Shown here: positions 20,435 to 27,281 of the stretch, one piece after another | Position numbering within the stretch: position 1 is the first letter of the stretch | Layout of the letters: every line of letters begins with the position of its first letter | Made by a program: the position numbers and the translations under genes | The notes under the pieces: model-generated | What the model saw: only the letters and a program-made list of their open reading frames with translations | The model's database searches: none | What the model was told of the DNA's origin: nothing | Source of the DNA: a virus | IMG/VR virus record: IMGVR_UViG_3300027805_000028 | Span: 1 to 41,687 of that record | Reading direction: 5' to 3' (one strand) | DNA length: 41,687 bases

Positions 20435-20866
20435 TTACTTTGTGAATCGTGTCTTGAGGATTGACGATGCCTGCGCGCCATCATACTGGCCATTGTACTG
20501 GGTCTTGAGAATCTTCATGGTGTCGCCAACGTTGGTACATCCAGCAGCAATGAAGCCTTCAATAATTTCCTTGAGTTCATACTCCGAAAGCTGCTTTGGG
20601 AGGTACTTCTCAAGCAAGTCCTTTTCAGCAAGAAGCTTGTCAACCCTGCTATCGTTGGACAGCTCAAGAGTCTTCAAGGTCTCATCAATGTTCTTGATGG
20701 TCTTCTTCAGAAAAGTCACAACATCAGCATCAGTTGTCTCATGCCCAGCGTTCTTAGCGTGGGTCTCAAGCTCACCAATAAGAGTTGTGAGAGTGGTGGC
20801 AGCAGAGGTGAACCTCTGCTTGCGTGCCTCTAGGGCATCACTTTTGATTAGGCGTAGAAGGCTCAT
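20435..20866 (-). CDS. GatB/YqeY-family protein
   Basis: 143 residues. The C-terminal half, YLPKQLSEYELKEII ... GDTMKILKTQYNGQYDG ... SSILKTRF, is the typical YqeY tail found also in GatB, proposed to touch tRNA. The N-terminal half is helical (LIGELETHAKNAGHETTDADVVTFLKK by position ~28-55). YqeY-like genes are common in large phages; their role is unproven. It overlaps the HAD gene by 4 nt. Confidence 0.85.
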   Translation of the reverse strand: MSLLRLIKSDALEARKQRFTSAATTLTTLIGELETHAKNAGHETTDADVVTFLKKTIKNIDETLKTLELSNDSRVDKLLAEKDLLEKYLPKQLSEYELKEIIEGFIAAGCTNVGDTMKILKTQYNGQYDGAQASSILKTRFTK

Positions 20867-21441
20867 AGTTGGTCGATGTTACGTTGTTCAACGGTGGTCT
20901 GAATGTCAGGCCACACTAGGCGTTCATTGAACACCACGTCGTCTAGAAGTAAAACATGTAGCGGTAAGCTTGGGCTATTCCTGCGATGATTAACAGCATG
21001 GTGCCGCATGCACAACCTGAAAGCACCTTGCTTACCCCAGAAGCTGCTCATCTCTTGAAAGTCAACGCTCTGTATTGACATCCCCATCTCCTTACAGCAA
21101 ATAGGAGTGATGTCATCATCAACGGTTAACACAAGGTTGAACTGCATCCCAAGCATCTTCTCAAGATGGGGTCGACAATGCGTATTGAAGAGGTTACGTT
21201 GGTGCTGGTCCCAGATAGCAAATGAGAATACGTTCACCGTATGAGGCTCAAATGCCGTCAAGACGCGCTTAATCTTGTCAAGATTAATAATCTCAAAGTT
21301 ACCCCAACCATTTACGATTGGGGTAACTAGCGTATCTTCAAGGTCAAGGAAAAGTTCGCGTCTTACAGCTTGAGGTTTACCGTTAAGCTGTCCAGTTGCT
21401 GCATCTCTGCCCGAGTTGCTTTCGTCAATGGTATCAAACAT
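20863..21441 (-). CDS. HAD-like phosphatase
   Basis: 192 residues. Motif I FLDLEDTLVTP (~31-41) keeps the two aspartate-class acids as DxE-D. NVFSFAIWD provides the motif II region and HVLLLDDVV (~163-171) the acidic motif IV. Phage HAD proteins include polynucleotide phosphatases and nucleotidases; the substrate is unknown. AGGAG lies 12 nt before the ATG. The first 26 codons overlap the 3' end of the upstream ORF in another frame, so a later start is possible, though no start codon is available. Confidence 0.75.
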   Translation of the reverse strand: MFDTIDESNSGRDAATGQLNGKPQAVRRELFLDLEDTLVTPIVNGWGNFEIINLDKIKRVLTAFEPHTVNVFSFAIWDQHQRNLFNTHCRPHLEKMLGMQFNLVLTVDDDITPICCKEMGMSIQSVDFQEMSSFWGKQGAFRLCMRHHAVNHRRNSPSLPLHVLLLDDVVFNERLVWPDIQTTVEQRNIDQL

Positions 21442-21668
21442 GCTTGCGCTAGCTCCTGTGTCATAAGTCTAATTCCTGCCTCTGACATTTTAGAAGCAAC
21501 AATTACTTTTCTTGCTGATGGAGTTATGTCTTCCTGTGTAAAGTACACGTACTGGGCACCGGAACCCCGCTTTGGGGTTGGGTAGAAGGCATCGGTAAAG
21601 ATGCCTTGTGCTACCGGAGTTAAAGATGCTTTGTACCAAATTCTATTTGCTATTTTTTCAGATGTCAT
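21363..21668 (-). CDS. Small hypothetical protein overlapping the HAD gene
   Basis: 101 residues (MTSEKIANRIWYKASLTPVA...YVYFTQEDITPSARKVI). The composition looks like a real protein. It overlaps the HAD start by 79 nt. A hairpin GGAGCC/GGCTCC sits between an AGGAG and the ATG, and an extended -10 (TGATATAAT) lies ~45 nt upstream. No family recognised. Confidence 0.6.
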   Translation of the reverse strand: MTSEKIANRIWYKASLTPVAQGIFTDAFYPTPKRGSGAQYVYFTQEDITPSARKVIVASKMSEAGIRLMTQELAQACLIPLTKATRAEMQQLDSLTVNLKL

Positions 21669-21744
21669 GTGGAGCCAAGTAAGTTATAAGGCTCCTAAAA
21701 TCATAAAAAATTATATCATAAAACGCGCACGCACCAAAGTAAAT

Positions 21745-22248
21745 TCAGGTTATAGATGAGACCTTTGCCACTGCAGATATAACTGCAGCAATTCTTCCAA
21801 CATCTTGCAGCTGTTTAGTTGTCCAGCCATGTTGTTTCAAAAGATCATAGTGGGACTTGACACAGAAATGACACTTGCCAACAATCGAAGCTGCGAGCGC
21901 GTAGGCTTCAAATCTATCCTTTGTAGTTCCACCGGAAGTTGAGTAGGACGTCATACGAAGCCCGGCAGGAAGACCCTTCAGTTCAGTGTCCTCAGCCATT
22001 TCTACGTATGGATACCAGGTGTTGTTCATGCTCATTAGCGCTGCTGCCGTAAGCGCGGCTTGAAATTCCTGCTGAGTGATTTTTTCAAGGAACGCGTTAG
22101 GATCCAAGCCGGCGGCAACTGCAGCAGCAGTTGCTACTCCACCTGCAACTTCAGGAGCAAGTGACGAGCGAAGGACAACTGCGTCAAGATTTAACTTGAT
22201 GTCCTTCGCAAAATCCGGGATTGATTGCTTTAGTTGCTCATAGCTCAC
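21745..22248 (-). CDS. ahpD: AhpD-like alkylhydroperoxidase
   Basis: 167 residues. I chose the GTG at 22248 because it overlaps the ahpC stop (GTGA) and GGAGG stands 9 nt upstream. The signature is EAYALAASIVGKCHFCVKSH by position (~115-135), a CxxC followed by His, the proton-relay site of AhpD in the carboxymuconolactone-decarboxylase superfamily. AhpD re-reduces AhpC, so the pair can clear peroxides in the infected cell. Bacterial pairs of this type are known; in a phage this is unusual. Confidence 0.88.
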   Translation of the reverse strand: MSYEQLKQSIPDFAKDIKLNLDAVVLRSSLAPEVAGGVATAAAVAAGLDPNAFLEKITQQEFQAALTAAALMSMNNTWYPYVEMAEDTELKGLPAGLRMTSYSTSGGTTKDRFEAYALAASIVGKCHFCVKSHYDLLKQHGWTTKQLQDVGRIAAVISAVAKVSSIT

Positions 22249-22790
22249 AGCGTCGCTCCTCCAACTTGACGGTTGCATGGGCAGAGCTCACCGGTCTGAA
22301 GAGCATCCAGTACGCGAAGAGCTTCCTGTGCTGAGCGGCCAACGTCGAGGTTATTGACCGTGACGTGTTGGATGACGTTCCAAGGATCAACGATGAAGGT
22401 TGCACGAAGAGCAGCGCCTCTTTCTTTATTGAACACGCCAAGAACCTCAGACAGAGATCCTTCACCACGCAGAACGTCGGCGAACATCCAGTGCTTGGTT
22501 GCCTTAAGGCCCTCATGAGCTGCCCTCCAGGCCAGCTTACAGAACTCATTGTCGGTCGAGCCAGTCATAAGGACGGCATCACGGTCCTCAAAATCTTGAA
22601 CAAGCTTGTCGTACTCAACGATTTCGGTGGGGCACACGAACGTAAAGTCCTTTGGGTAGAAAACAATAATCTTCCACTTTCCCTGGAAACTGTCCTGGGT
22701 AATTTCTTCAAACGCGTCGTCTGGTGTAGTTTTTCCAGGCTTTACACCAAGAACTTGGAACTGTGGAAGGGTGTCGTATACGGTCTTCAT
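22245..22790 (-). CDS. ahpC: AhpC-type peroxiredoxin
   Basis: 181 residues. Peroxidatic cysteine C53 in DFTFVCPTE, the conserved FIVDP and the C-terminal resolving pair ELCPCN with QVGG. Full length for the AhpC/Prx1-like group that works with AhpD. It reduces H2O2, alkyl peroxides or peroxynitrite. It has its own TTGACA-16-TATACT promoter and a palindrome downstream of the -10, unlike the late genes around it, so it is likely expressed early and perhaps regulated. Confidence 0.93.
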   Translation of the reverse strand: MKTVYDTLPQFQVLGVKPGKTTPDDAFEEITQDSFQGKWKIIVFYPKDFTFVCPTEIVEYDKLVQDFEDRDAVLMTGSTDNEFCKLAWRAAHEGLKATKHWMFADVLRGEGSLSEVLGVFNKERGAALRATFIVDPWNVIQHVTVNNLDVGRSAQEALRVLDALQTGELCPCNRQVGGATL

Positions 22791-22839
22791 AGTTAGATCC
22801 TTTATTGTGATTAATGTAATTTACTAACTTACTTCTGTT

Positions 22840-22867
22840 AGTATAAGTATTGTATTACATCTGTCAA
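22840..22867 (-). promoter_or_regulatory. Sigma70 promoter of ahpCD with downstream palindrome
   Basis: TTGACA (22862-22867), 16-nt spacer, TATACT (22840-22845). Between the -10 and the gene (22823-22842) is ACTAAC-8-GTTAGT, a possible operator. Confidence 0.75.
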
Positions 22868-22919
22868 CCTCTGTTGATTATGTTGCTGTATCTCATCAAT
22901 TATCAAACTATATTGATGA

Positions 22920-23546
22920 TTATACCCGATAAAGTTGACGACAGATAAGAGCTCCAATTTTTGAAAGGTTCTTCCACTTGATCTTAAACGACGTGCTATC
23001 AATGCCACCAAACATATCCGCGTTCGCGTGCAGTTCTGATAGAGCTGTTAGCAGCAGCGCGGGCGCAAGGTCATAGCGGGTAAAGGCTTCAATAGTGGAA
23101 GGCTTCAATAGATGGAGGTCCATGTCGTGTTGAATGAGATCAGCGATGAGACCATCATCACAGTGTGCCTGCCACACAGATGCCGAGATTACAGCGTGAT
23201 TTGGAAAGTGTTGCTTTCCATCTTCATCAACTTGACAGCAATAAACTTTTCCAACATCGTGAAACTCATGGTAAAGCCACATTAAAGCTGCTGGTGGCTG
23301 GTCGCACAGCAGCTTTTCACGATATGAAATAAACCAGTCCGGTAGTTTCCAACCTGCTATTTGACCTGCGATGAGGTCCTGATACTTTTGCGCGACTGCA
23401 AGACCATGCTGGTGAATAGTCTGCTTCTCGTTTTGGTTGCACTGCTGCATCTTCTCACGAAGATCATATAGTGGTGAACCTGGGCGCGCGCCTATTTTGC
23501 AACTAATGCTAATGGGTGGTGCGCAGAGCGTGTTGTTCTATTGCAT
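22920..23546 (-). CDS. HD-domain phosphohydrolase-like protein with in-frame TAG at codon 3
   Basis: The ATG at 23546 has AAAGGAG 7 nt upstream; the third codon is TAG (23538-23540). The frame then runs open through NNTLCAPP...GSPLYDLREKMQQ to the stop. A shorter start at 23450 gives 176 residues but only a weak ribosome site. HD hallmarks: QHGLAVAQKY, LYHEFHDVGK (HD pair), FPNHAVISASVW and IADLIQHDMD. Such proteins hydrolyse phosphate bonds of nucleotides or RNA; the substrate is unknown. Full-length product probably needs the amber suppressor encoded 1.7 kb upstream. Confidence 0.8.
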
Positions 23547-23550
23547 GATG

Positions 23551-24117
23551 TTACTCCTTTGAAAAGTGGGTGTTGCGGTAATTGATGAGGTACTCACAGG
23601 CAGTCTTCGAGTTGGCTAGTTTCTCGATAGCAGCATCTAACGTAACCTCAGGTCGGTCGTGCTGCTTGGTCTCAGGGTTCCAGCGTGAGAACGCTGATTG
23701 GATCTCGTGGAGGGCGTGCTTGCCGGGATAGGGATGGAGGGTGTTGATACCGACAACATCTTCAGCGTGACACTTGGAGCAGGACATCGGGATGCAGGTG
23801 CAGTCACCGACGTGCTCTCCCCTGAGCTCTTCCAGGTAGTGCTGCAGAAGTTCTTCGACTCGCTTCTCGATAGGTGACTGTCCATCAGCGCACCAGCGAT
23901 CAGGATCAAGCTCACTCTTTGCCTCAGTAACTGCGTCTTCAAGTGCCATTGGCGGCACGCTACCAAAGCCCTTCACCTTTGAAGTAAGGGCGAAGTGGGC
24001 GCCGAAGATAAGCTCCTCATACTGCTCAATCTTCAGCTTGAGGCGCAGCACTTCGACTTCATGCTCGTCAAGCTCAACGATGGTTGCAAGCGGGTTTGGT
24101 GTGTGGGTGATCTTCAT
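23551..24117 (-). CDS. Cys-rich phage protein (CTC...CSKCHAE)
   Basis: 188 residues. N-terminal helical region with EVEVLRLKLKIEQYEE; the middle VGDCTCIPMSCSKCHAEDV (~107-125) has four cysteines and a His, a likely zinc site. It is followed by LHPYPGKHALHEIQSAF and TLDAAIEKL, a combination repeated in many phage hypothetical proteins. Function unknown. Coupled by ATGA to the 49-residue gene upstream. Its last codons supply the AAAGGAG ribosome site of the HD gene. Confidence 0.75.
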   Translation of the reverse strand: MKITHTPNPLATIVELDEHEVEVLRLKLKIEQYEELIFGAHFALTSKVKGFGSVPPMALEDAVTEAKSELDPDRWCADGQSPIEKRVEELLQHYLEELRGEHVGDCTCIPMSCSKCHAEDVVGINTLHPYPGKHALHEIQSAFSRWNPETKQHDRPEVTLDAAIEKLANSKTACEYLINYRNTHFSKE

Positions 24118-24263
24118 TCCGTGTCCTCCTGGTAGTATTGATCACTCAGCGCAACTAGTTGCTCCCTGACATCCATCTCAAGGTGGTAGTCACCACGGTC
24201 TTCAGCGTCCTTCAGCACCTCGCGCAGCCGTTGGCTCTCCTGTTGGTAGTACTCGTTGGTCAT
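24114..24263 (-). CDS. Small acidic protein, 49 residues
   Basis: MTNEYYQQESQRLREVL..., helical, acidic. The ATG shares one base with the upstream stop (TGATG), and the stop overlaps the next ATG, so it fits perfectly in the operon. No function assigned. Confidence 0.7.
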   Translation of the reverse strand: MTNEYYQQESQRLREVLKDAEDRGDYHLEMDVREQLVALSDQYYQEDTE

Positions 24264-24682
24264 CACTTCACTCCCAGCTTCTTCTGAAGAGCCTCAAGCT
24301 GGGCCAGATCGCGGGCACGCTGCTCAGCCTCGATCTTGCGGGCCTTTGCCAGTGCAGCCTCTGCAGCAGCGTCCTTGCGGATCTTCTCAGCCGCCTCGTG
24401 CTCGGCAGAAATGATCGGCAGCACCTCACGCATCTCATCGTTCAGTGCATCGAACTGCTCATACTCCTCGCTGGCCATCTTGTCTTCGGGAATGCCGTTG
24501 ATCAGAATGAGCAGGTCTTCGTACGTGCGGTGGAAGGTGTGGAAAGCCCACTCACGAAGAAACTCAGCCTTCTGCTCTTCGCGGAAGAAATACGTTTCGA
24601 ACTTGCCGGGCTGGGAGATGTAATCACCGCAGCGGTCGTGGTACGATTGGTCTTCGGTGTGGCCAATGATGGTGAAGTTCAT
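24263..24682 (-). CDS. Hypothetical protein with C-terminal coiled coil
   Basis: 139 residues. The N-terminal half (MNFTIIGHTEDQSYHDRCGD) looks globular. From ~90 onward it is a charged, alanine-rich coiled coil (AEHEAAEKIRKDAAAEAALAKARK by position). Overlaps the Pth2-like gene by 4 nt. No known family. Confidence 0.7.
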   Translation of the reverse strand: MNFTIIGHTEDQSYHDRCGDYISQPGKFETYFFREEQKAEFLREWAFHTFHRTYEDLLILINGIPEDKMASEEYEQFDALNDEMREVLPIISAEHEAAEKIRKDAAAEAALAKARKIEAEQRARDLAQLEALQKKLGVK

Positions 24683-25017
24683 TTCGTGCTCCAGAGTTGA
24701 AGTGACTTGAGGTGGTGGCGCTGCTCTTCGGTGAGCAGGCAGGAGATTGCCGTCAAGCCCCAGTCCATGTAGGGCTCGTGAAACTCGGCAGTGGGTATGC
24801 CGACGTGGTTGAGCCTGGAGCGAATGTGCTCAAGCTCCTGCTTGTTTCGACAGGTTAGAAAGATGAGAGATGGGTGGTGGTCAGGTGGTCGACCATATTC
24901 CAGCGCATACTCAAGACAGGCGTGGCCTGCTTGGATGGCTTGTTGAGACGTGGGAATGTCTCGGCGGGCAATGCCATAAAGGCGGGTTTTTGTAATCTAC
25001 ACTTTAGCTCCTTTCAT
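24679..25017 (-). CDS. Peptidyl-tRNA hydrolase 2-like protein with in-frame TAG at codon 7
   Basis: The frame after TAG (24997-24999) is ITKTRLYGIARRDIPTSQQ AIQAGHACLEYA..., matching the Pth2 pattern (R/K-D-L/I...GQ.A.QAGHA) followed by LIFLTC, a central helix and GIPTAEFHEPYMDWGLTA. The ATG at 25017 (MKGAKV, then TAG) has GGAAG 9 nt upstream; alternatively GTG-TAG follows a perfect AAAGGAG. Without readthrough the only start after TAG is ATT. Pth2 enzymes free tRNA from stalled peptidyl-tRNA. The amber-suppressor tRNA gene lies 130 bp upstream. Confidence 0.75.
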
Positions 25018-25019
25018 AG

Positions 25020-25145
25020 TTAAGGTCTTCCGGGAAATCCGTCTTCTGTGTCAAACATGAAGATGTGCGCACCAATGACCAGCAAAATTGACGTCACCAA
25101 AATAGCTGTACAGATCTTGATAGCAATGTCAAATGCTCTTCTCAT
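25020..25145 (-). CDS. Small single-pass membrane protein, 41 residues
   Basis: MRRAFDIAIKICTAILVTSILLVIGAHIFMF is a positive-inside N-terminus followed by one transmembrane helix and a short polar tail. It starts 5 nt after the CCA of the suppressor tRNA, without a clear ribosome site, and ends 3 nt before the ATG of the Pth2-like frame. Confidence 0.6.
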   Translation of the reverse strand: MRRAFDIAIKICTAILVTSILLVIGAHIFMFDTEDGFPGRP

Positions 25146-25149
25146 ATAC

Positions 25150-25225
25150 TGGTGGCCACGATGGGAATCGAACCCATGACACGGGAATTTAGAGTTCCCT
25201 GTTCTAACCACTGAACTACATGGCC
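25150..25225 (-). tRNA. Amber-suppressor tRNA, anticodon CTA
   Basis: Acceptor GGCCATG/CGTGGCC, A73, CCA encoded, D-arm TAGTTCAGTGGTTAGAAC, stem GGGAA/TTCCC with loop CTCTAAA (U33, anticodon CTA), T-loop TTCGATT. Every tRNA feature is canonical. The loop equals that of the classic su7-type Trp suppressor, but the amino acid cannot be deduced. It has its own -10 box 9 nt upstream. Confidence 0.92.
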
Positions 25226-25233
25226 GATGATGC

Positions 25234-25239
25234 ATTATA
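25234..25239 (-). promoter_or_regulatory. Extended -10 promoter of the suppressor tRNA
   Basis: Minus-strand TGTATAATGC; transcription would begin at or just before the tRNA 5' end. Confidence 0.65.
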
Positions 25240-25252
25240 CACTAAAACTCAG

Positions 25253-25711
25253 CTAGATCCACTTCGAGGCGCTATTTTTATCTTGCTTGTTGATTTTCCC
25301 TTTGCATAGCACTTGGTAGATAACAGTGAGAGGCGCTTCGGGGTGCTCGATTGGTACGGCTTTGAGTTCATCCATGATTCTAAAGGCAGTTCCATCCTGT
25401 TTGTACATCTCGGCTCTAGCGACAAGCACCCCATTGTGTCCACATACCGCAATTACAGAATAGATGAATGAGGTAACTGCAGTTCCTTCTACATTTACTG
25501 GCTTAGTTGGATCAACTTTGAACACAGCACCAGAAAGAGTGTCACCATCTTGATCTACCACTTCATGCTTCGTAGAAGGGTCAATGCTTAAACTGAAAAG
25601 TGGGGCGCTATAGATGCTTGCAAATCTTGGGTTTGACTTTGGCGAGGTTTGGGCACCTATTGAAACAACTGCACTGGTAAGTAATACTAGAAAAACGGTC
25701 CTCAAGCGCAT
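25253..25711 (-). CDS. Exported protein of unknown function
   Basis: 152 residues from the ATG at 25711 (GGAGA upstream); a longer ORF exists but has no ribosome site. Signal peptide MRLRTVFLVLLTSAVVSIGA, then a mature beta-rich domain (LSGAVFKVDP...SFIYSVIAVCGHNGVLVARAEMY by position). Ends with TAG followed by TAA after five codons. Driven by a perfect late promoter. Probably periplasmic. Confidence 0.75.
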   Translation of the reverse strand: MRLRTVFLVLLTSAVVSIGAQTSPKSNPRFASIYSAPLFSLSIDPSTKHEVVDQDGDTLSGAVFKVDPTKPVNVEGTAVTSFIYSVIAVCGHNGVLVARAEMYKQDGTAFRIMDELKAVPIEHPEAPLTVIYQVLCKGKINKQDKNSASKWI

Positions 25712-25795
25712 GGTAATCTCCACAGCTTGAGCCGGAGCGGCCAGCAGCTCGAGCAAATGAAAAATGGCCGTTTACGAATCTAGTAACCCGCAAAG

Positions 25796-25803
25796 TATTT
25801 ATA
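25796..25803 (-). promoter_or_regulatory. Perfect T4-type late promoter (TATAAATA)
   Basis: Minus-strand CTTATAAATACT about 85 nt before the exported-protein ATG, partly overlapping the stop region of the gene at 25811. Confidence 0.7.
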
Positions 25804-25810
25804 AGCTAAG

Positions 25811-26020
25811 TTATTCTCTGCCAAACCAACCTGCATCTAAAATTCTGCCTATATCCTCGAGCTGTTTTCTTAGATCACGTATTGCCTCTTCAGCTCTACG
25901 AACCTCTTCTGGAGTCATGGCGTGAGAATCTACTATGATTATGCCGAATGAGTCAAAATCGAAGTCAAGCTGCTTGACTTCAACTTCTTTCTTTTTTCCG
26001 CGCTTTGAAACTATCTTCAT
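25811..26020 (-). CDS. Small coiled-coil protein, 69 residues
   Basis: Basic start (MKIVSKRGKKKEVEVKQ), then FDFDSFGIIIVDS and a helix MTPEEVRRAEEAIRDLRKQL. No known family. A GTAAATAG box lies just 6 nt before the ATG with no room for a ribosome site, so the true 5' signal is unclear. Confidence 0.65.
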   Translation of the reverse strand: MKIVSKRGKKKEVEVKQLDFDFDSFGIIIVDSHAMTPEEVRRAEEAIRDLRKQLEDIGRILDAGWFGRE

Positions 26021-26043
26021 GCATCTATTTACCTAAATCTAAA

Positions 26044-26068
26044 CGACTACGGCCCCGAAGGGCCGTAG
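26044..26068 (-). terminator. UUCG-capped terminator after the tmRNA
   Basis: Minus-strand CTACGGCCC-TTCG-GGGCCGTAG then TCGTTT. Confidence 0.8.
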
Positions 26069-26111
26069 GACTATTTGGTTACAAGGTGGTCAACCCCGTG
26101 CCGGCAGGTTC

Positions 26112-26144
26112 TTAAGCTGCGATGGCAAAACGCGAGTCGTTTGC
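26112..26144 (-). other. tmRNA tag frame, ANDSRFAIAA-stop
   Basis: Resume codon GCA through TAA. The ending FAIAA fits the ClpXP/ClpAP degron pattern (…LAA/…AA). Closest in form to betaproteobacterial tags such as ANDERFALAA. Confidence 0.9.
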
Positions 26145-26427
26145 GTTTGATTTATTTTCGCCGATTACGTCGGTCGACTCTCGTGTCGCGTATGATCATC
26201 TCCGCAGCCCAATCGAAACCTGGTCGGCCCCATTAGGGAAAGCACCGGTAGGTCTAGCGCGAGATTCGCATACACGGCTATCCTAATCCTGTATAGTGCG
26301 ACCTATACGTTTAGATGCTCTTCCTGGTGGAGCCGGGGGGAATCGAACCCCCGTCTTGAACTCTTCAAGTCACTCCGAATTACGACAATACCACAGAACT
26401 GCTGTGGCGCCAGTTTTATATTTACGG

Positions 26428-26970
26428 TTAAAGCTTTATCTCGCTTTTAAATCTGTTAGCTCGCATTTCCTTGTGCTTGTTACAGAGAACCTTAATCCAA
26501 CCTGTACTAGTAGGTTCTCCTGGCTGTCCGCACGTTTCGCACTTGAACTCAGTTGCAGCTTCTAGCTTTCTGACTATGTCATAAACCTCTTTTTGCAGAT
26601 CTAAAAGAACCTCGTCCTTTTGACGCTCATCTGTCCAATCTTCATCGTGTTCTTCAACGTCAGCATCTTCTGTACGCCTGTTAATATCGTAGTAGAAACG
26701 AATTCCACCAAATTTTTCCTTGATCTGTCTGATGCTTAATTGGTAGTCTTGGTGCTTTGCCATCAAAGCGTTAACTTGTTCCATTGCGGAAAGTAGATCA
26801 GGCCACCAACCAGGACCAACTGTATCCCCAAGACAGTAACCGCTATAAAGATGATCATAGGGTTTCCTGAGCTGTGTCCAGATCTCGTCAATTCGCGCAC
26901 TTACAGCTCCATCCCACTTAATATACAGCTGTTCTTCAAGCTCTACAGCTTCATCGATTAGAGCATTCAT
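26428..26970 (-). CDS. Phage protein with zinc-ribbon-like C-terminus
   Basis: 180 residues. The middle IRQIKEKFGGIRFYYDI and the end FKCETCGQPGE...GWIKVLCNKH are typical of a common phage family: a helical body and a CxxC...C...H metal site. Acidic stretch at ~115-130. Function unknown. GGAGATGCT precedes the ATG. Overlaps the upstream gene by 4 nt. Confidence 0.75.
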   Translation of the reverse strand: MNALIDEAVELEEQLYIKWDGAVSARIDEIWTQLRKPYDHLYSGYCLGDTVGPGWWPDLLSAMEQVNALMAKHQDYQLSIRQIKEKFGGIRFYYDINRRTEDADVEEHDEDWTDERQKDEVLLDLQKEVYDIVRKLEAATEFKCETCGQPGEPTSTGWIKVLCNKHKEMRANRFKSEIKL

Positions 26971-27281
26971 AGCATCTCCAGCAGAATGTAGTACTTGTCT
27001 ATCTTTTGCAGTGTTCCTGAGCCCGTTGTGTCAGAGAGCGCGCTTAGCAAAACAAATTTTCCCTCAATCCGAACCAGTTTGGGGACTGTAAACGCCCAAT
27101 GCTTATGCAGTGTTTGCACCACAAGCCCTGTAGGCTGTTCATCGAGCCCACTATCTTGTAGAGTGTGGGCCGTTCCCAAGTTTGTGCGAATCAGATACCC
27201 CAGTGGAAGATCTGAAAAATCCCACTTGCTGTGAACAAGTTGATTACCAACTTTCTCTGAATAGATAGCAACGTTGATCAT
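26967..27281 (-). CDS. Hypothetical protein, 104 residues
   Basis: Predicted all-beta (MINVAIYSEKVGNQLVHSKWDFSDLPLGYLI by position), with repeated hydrophobic alternation. No motif recognised. Coupled to both neighbours by 4-nt overlaps, which supports it being real. Confidence 0.65.
   Translation of the reverse strand: MINVAIYSEKVGNQLVHSKWDFSDLPLGYLIRTNLGTAHTLQDSGLDEQPTGLVVQTLHKHWAFTVPKLVRIEGKFVLLSALSDTTGSGTLQKIDKYYILLEML

Larger units (their letters stand above)
26044..26412 (-). ncRNA. ssrA: Circularly permuted, two-piece tmRNA (ssrA)
   Basis: The acceptor piece comes first (26412 to 26325): T-arm CGGGGG-TTCGATT-CCCCC, acceptor strand CGGCTCC, A73 and encoded CCA. About 93 nt later the coding piece starts at 26231 with GGGGCCG, which pairs with CGGCTCC over 7 bp, including the G3-U70 wobble that marks alanine tRNAs. 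The reading frame at 26144-26112 is GCA AAC GAC TCG CGT TTT GCC ATC GCA GCT TAA, tag ANDSRFAIAA. In a normal tmRNA the coding part precedes the T-arm; here the order is reversed, as in alpha- and some betaproteobacterial and cyanobacterial permuted genes. A stem joins the spacer ends (GGAA-AGCA/TGCTTTCC). Confidence 0.9.

Noticed and set aside
26296-26565. Plus-strand ORF over the tmRNA
   Set aside because: It runs antisense through the tmRNA acceptor piece and into the next gene; no protein signal.
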